64,000 bases of DNA. It comes from Lachnospiraceae bacterium GAM79. Its GTDB lineage: Bacteria; Bacillota; Clostridia; Lachnospirales; Lachnospiraceae. The stretch covers positions 2,108,001 to 2,172,000 of the forward strand of contig AP018536.1 of the NCBI GenBank assembly GCA_003584705.1. The letters run 5' to 3'. The number at the start of each line of letters is the position of its first letter. Position 1 is the stretch's first letter. A program made the translations under genes and the position numbers. The notes under the pieces are model-generated. The model ran no database searches, was not told the DNA's origin, and worked only from the letters and a program-made list of their open reading frames with translations. Below are positions 63,147 through 64,000 of this stretch, piece after piece.

Positions 63147-63803
63147 TTAACCGATCAGTTCCACGATCCGGTCGATGACCTGCTCGATCGTCATATCGGA
63201 AGTATCCACCAGCACCGCATCGTCCGCCTGTTTTAACGGAGAAGTCTCTCTGTGCATATCTCTATAGTCTCTGTCTTCGATATCCTGACGGATCTTCTCC
63301 AGATCACAGGTCTCTCCCTTGGCGGTCAGTTCATCATATCTTCTCCTGGCTCTCACCATACTGCTGGCGGTCAGATAGATCTTCACCTGAGCATTCGGAA
63401 GAACCACTGTACCGATGTCACGGCCGTCCATGATCACATCGCTTTTAGCTGCAAGTGCCTGCTGAAGTTCTACCAGCTTGGTGCGTACTGCGGGTTGTGC
63501 ACTGGTATTGGATGCCATATTGCCGACTTCTTCGGTACGCAGATAAGCATTAACATTCTCTCCGTTTAATAAAACGACCTGCTCACCGTCCACATACTGA
63601 ATGGTGATATCCGCCTCCTTGCATTTATCGGCGATGGTCGCTGCATCCGTGGGTTCCACGCCCTCTCTTAACATAAACAGTGCCATGGCACGATACATTG
63701 CTCCGGTGTCCACATAGATAAATCCTTTTTTCTTTGCCACAGCTCTTGCAATGGTACTTTTTCCGGCACCTGCCGGGCCGTCGATTGCTACATTAAAACT
63801 CAT
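63147..63803 (-). CDS. cmk: Cytidylate kinase
   Basis: This enzyme phosphorylates CMP and dCMP. It has 218 residues, a normal length. The P-loop is AIDGPAGAGKSTIARAV at 6-22, followed by FIYVDTGAMYRAMALF; the nucleotide-monophosphate part has MDGRDIGTVVLPNA near 120. The start follows AGAGG. It is the first complete gene of the cmk-ispH-rpsA-cheR run. Confidence 0.97.
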   Translation of the reverse strand: MSFNVAIDGPAGAGKSTIARAVAKKKGFIYVDTGAMYRAMALFMLREGVEPTDAATIADKCKEADITIQYVDGEQVVLLNGENVNAYLRTEEVGNMASNTSAQPAVRTKLVELQQALAAKSDVIMDGRDIGTVVLPNAQVKIYLTASSMVRARRRYDELTAKGETCDLEKIRQDIEDRDYRDMHRETSPLKQADDAVLVDTSDMTIEQVIDRIVELIG

Positions 63804-63924
63804 AGTCTAGTCCTCTTTTCTTTATTTCTATTAATTATAATTGATTTCTATTAATTATTATTTTTTCACAAATCTTCCGGTTTTCATTCGTAAAATCTCT
63901 CTCCGGACTTTTTTGTGCGCGAAT
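63804..63924. other. AT-rich gap with a repeated TAATTAATAGAAAT motif
   Basis: This 121-base gap between cmk and the flavoprotein gene is AT-rich. On the minus strand TAATTAATAGAAAT occurs twice, 20 bases apart, with TATAAT between. It may hold the cmk promoter, but no clear -35 is spaced correctly. Confidence 0.4.
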
Positions 63925-64000
63925 TTATTGTATGCTGTCCCCCGCCAGATGTCCCGTAGACCAGGCGATCTGCAAATTAAAGCCCCCGGTCATGGCATCC
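63925..64000 (-). CDS. 3' end of an HI0933-type FAD-dependent oxidoreductase gene (partial)
   Basis: Only the last 25 codons are inside the window. They read DAMTGGFNLQIAWSTGHLAG then DSIQ and a TAA stop. The GGFNLQIAWSTGHLAG ending is the FAD-binding C-terminus of the HI0933/YhiN flavoprotein family. The gene continues beyond the right edge. In Clostridia it is often the gene before cmk, which supports the call. Confidence 0.85.
   Translation of the reverse strand, partial: DAMTGGFNLQIAWSTGHLAGDSIQ

Noticed and set aside
1..64000. CRISPR arrays, prophage, insertion sequences and tRNA genes
   Set aside because: I looked for regularly spaced repeats, transposase motifs, phage structural genes and cloverleaf sequences on both strands and saw none that convinced.

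Overview
This 64 kb window looks like a chromosomal stretch of a spore-former-related Clostridia member, most likely Lachnospiraceae. The reasons are a citrate (Re)-synthase next to an NADP isocitrate dehydrogenase, a six-gene Rnf complex, SpoIID, SleB and VanZ family proteins, a class B sortase with an InlB-repeat surface protein, the tepA-ftsK pair, and moderate GC with strong GGAGG ribosome sites. Almost all genes lie on the minus strand. The plus-strand exceptions are the ABC-F gene, a Cys-rich mini-protein with two small genes, tyrA, an AP2/HNH-like gene and a yprB-type exonuclease. I see no prophage, insertion-sequence transposase, tRNA, rRNA or CRISPR array.

Layout. 1-8.1 kb: fhs (cut by the left edge), ftsK/spoIIIE, tepA-like protease, a polytopic protein paired with a GT2 glycosyltransferase, and yebC. 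8.1-14.2 kb: CNNM/CBS protein, solitary mazF, alr, nnr, a coiled-coil protein and rex. 14.3-20.5 kb: ABC-F gene, a 519-bp structured element, then icd, a GntR regulator and Re-citrate synthase, which look like a 2-oxoglutarate/glutamate operon with a near-perfect 22-bp palindrome on its promoter. 20.5-29.1 kb: a cytosolic subtilisin, two BspA-type leucine-rich surface proteins and their sortase B. 29.2-36 kb: Cys/Gly/Asn-rich mini-protein, two small genes, leuS, an EF-G-like GTPase and a second structured element. 36-45 kb: focA-type channel, tyrA, vanZ, pilZ, queA, M18 aminopeptidase, yihY, a SpoIID protein and a free-standing noncoding RNA (candidate 6S). 45-53.7 kb: pckA, Xaa-Pro aminopeptidase, deoC, thrC, a SleB-type hydrolase, the AP2/HNH-like protein and a GH25 protein. 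53.7-58.8 kb: rnfCDGEAB. 58.9-64 kb: yprB, cheR, rpsA, ispH, cmk and the 3' end of a flavoprotein gene.

The most unusual content is noncoding. Two elements of about 0.5 kb (16246-16764 and 35590-36054) share 16-bp terminal inverted repeats and align along their length, yet several internal stems differ in sequence while staying paired. That is the covariation expected of a large structured RNA. Three of their four ends supply the TAA stop codon of the adjoining gene. A second, smaller family of nested palindromes sits just after the ends of rex, gntR and leuS. All family names rest on reading motifs by eye, and no database search was possible.
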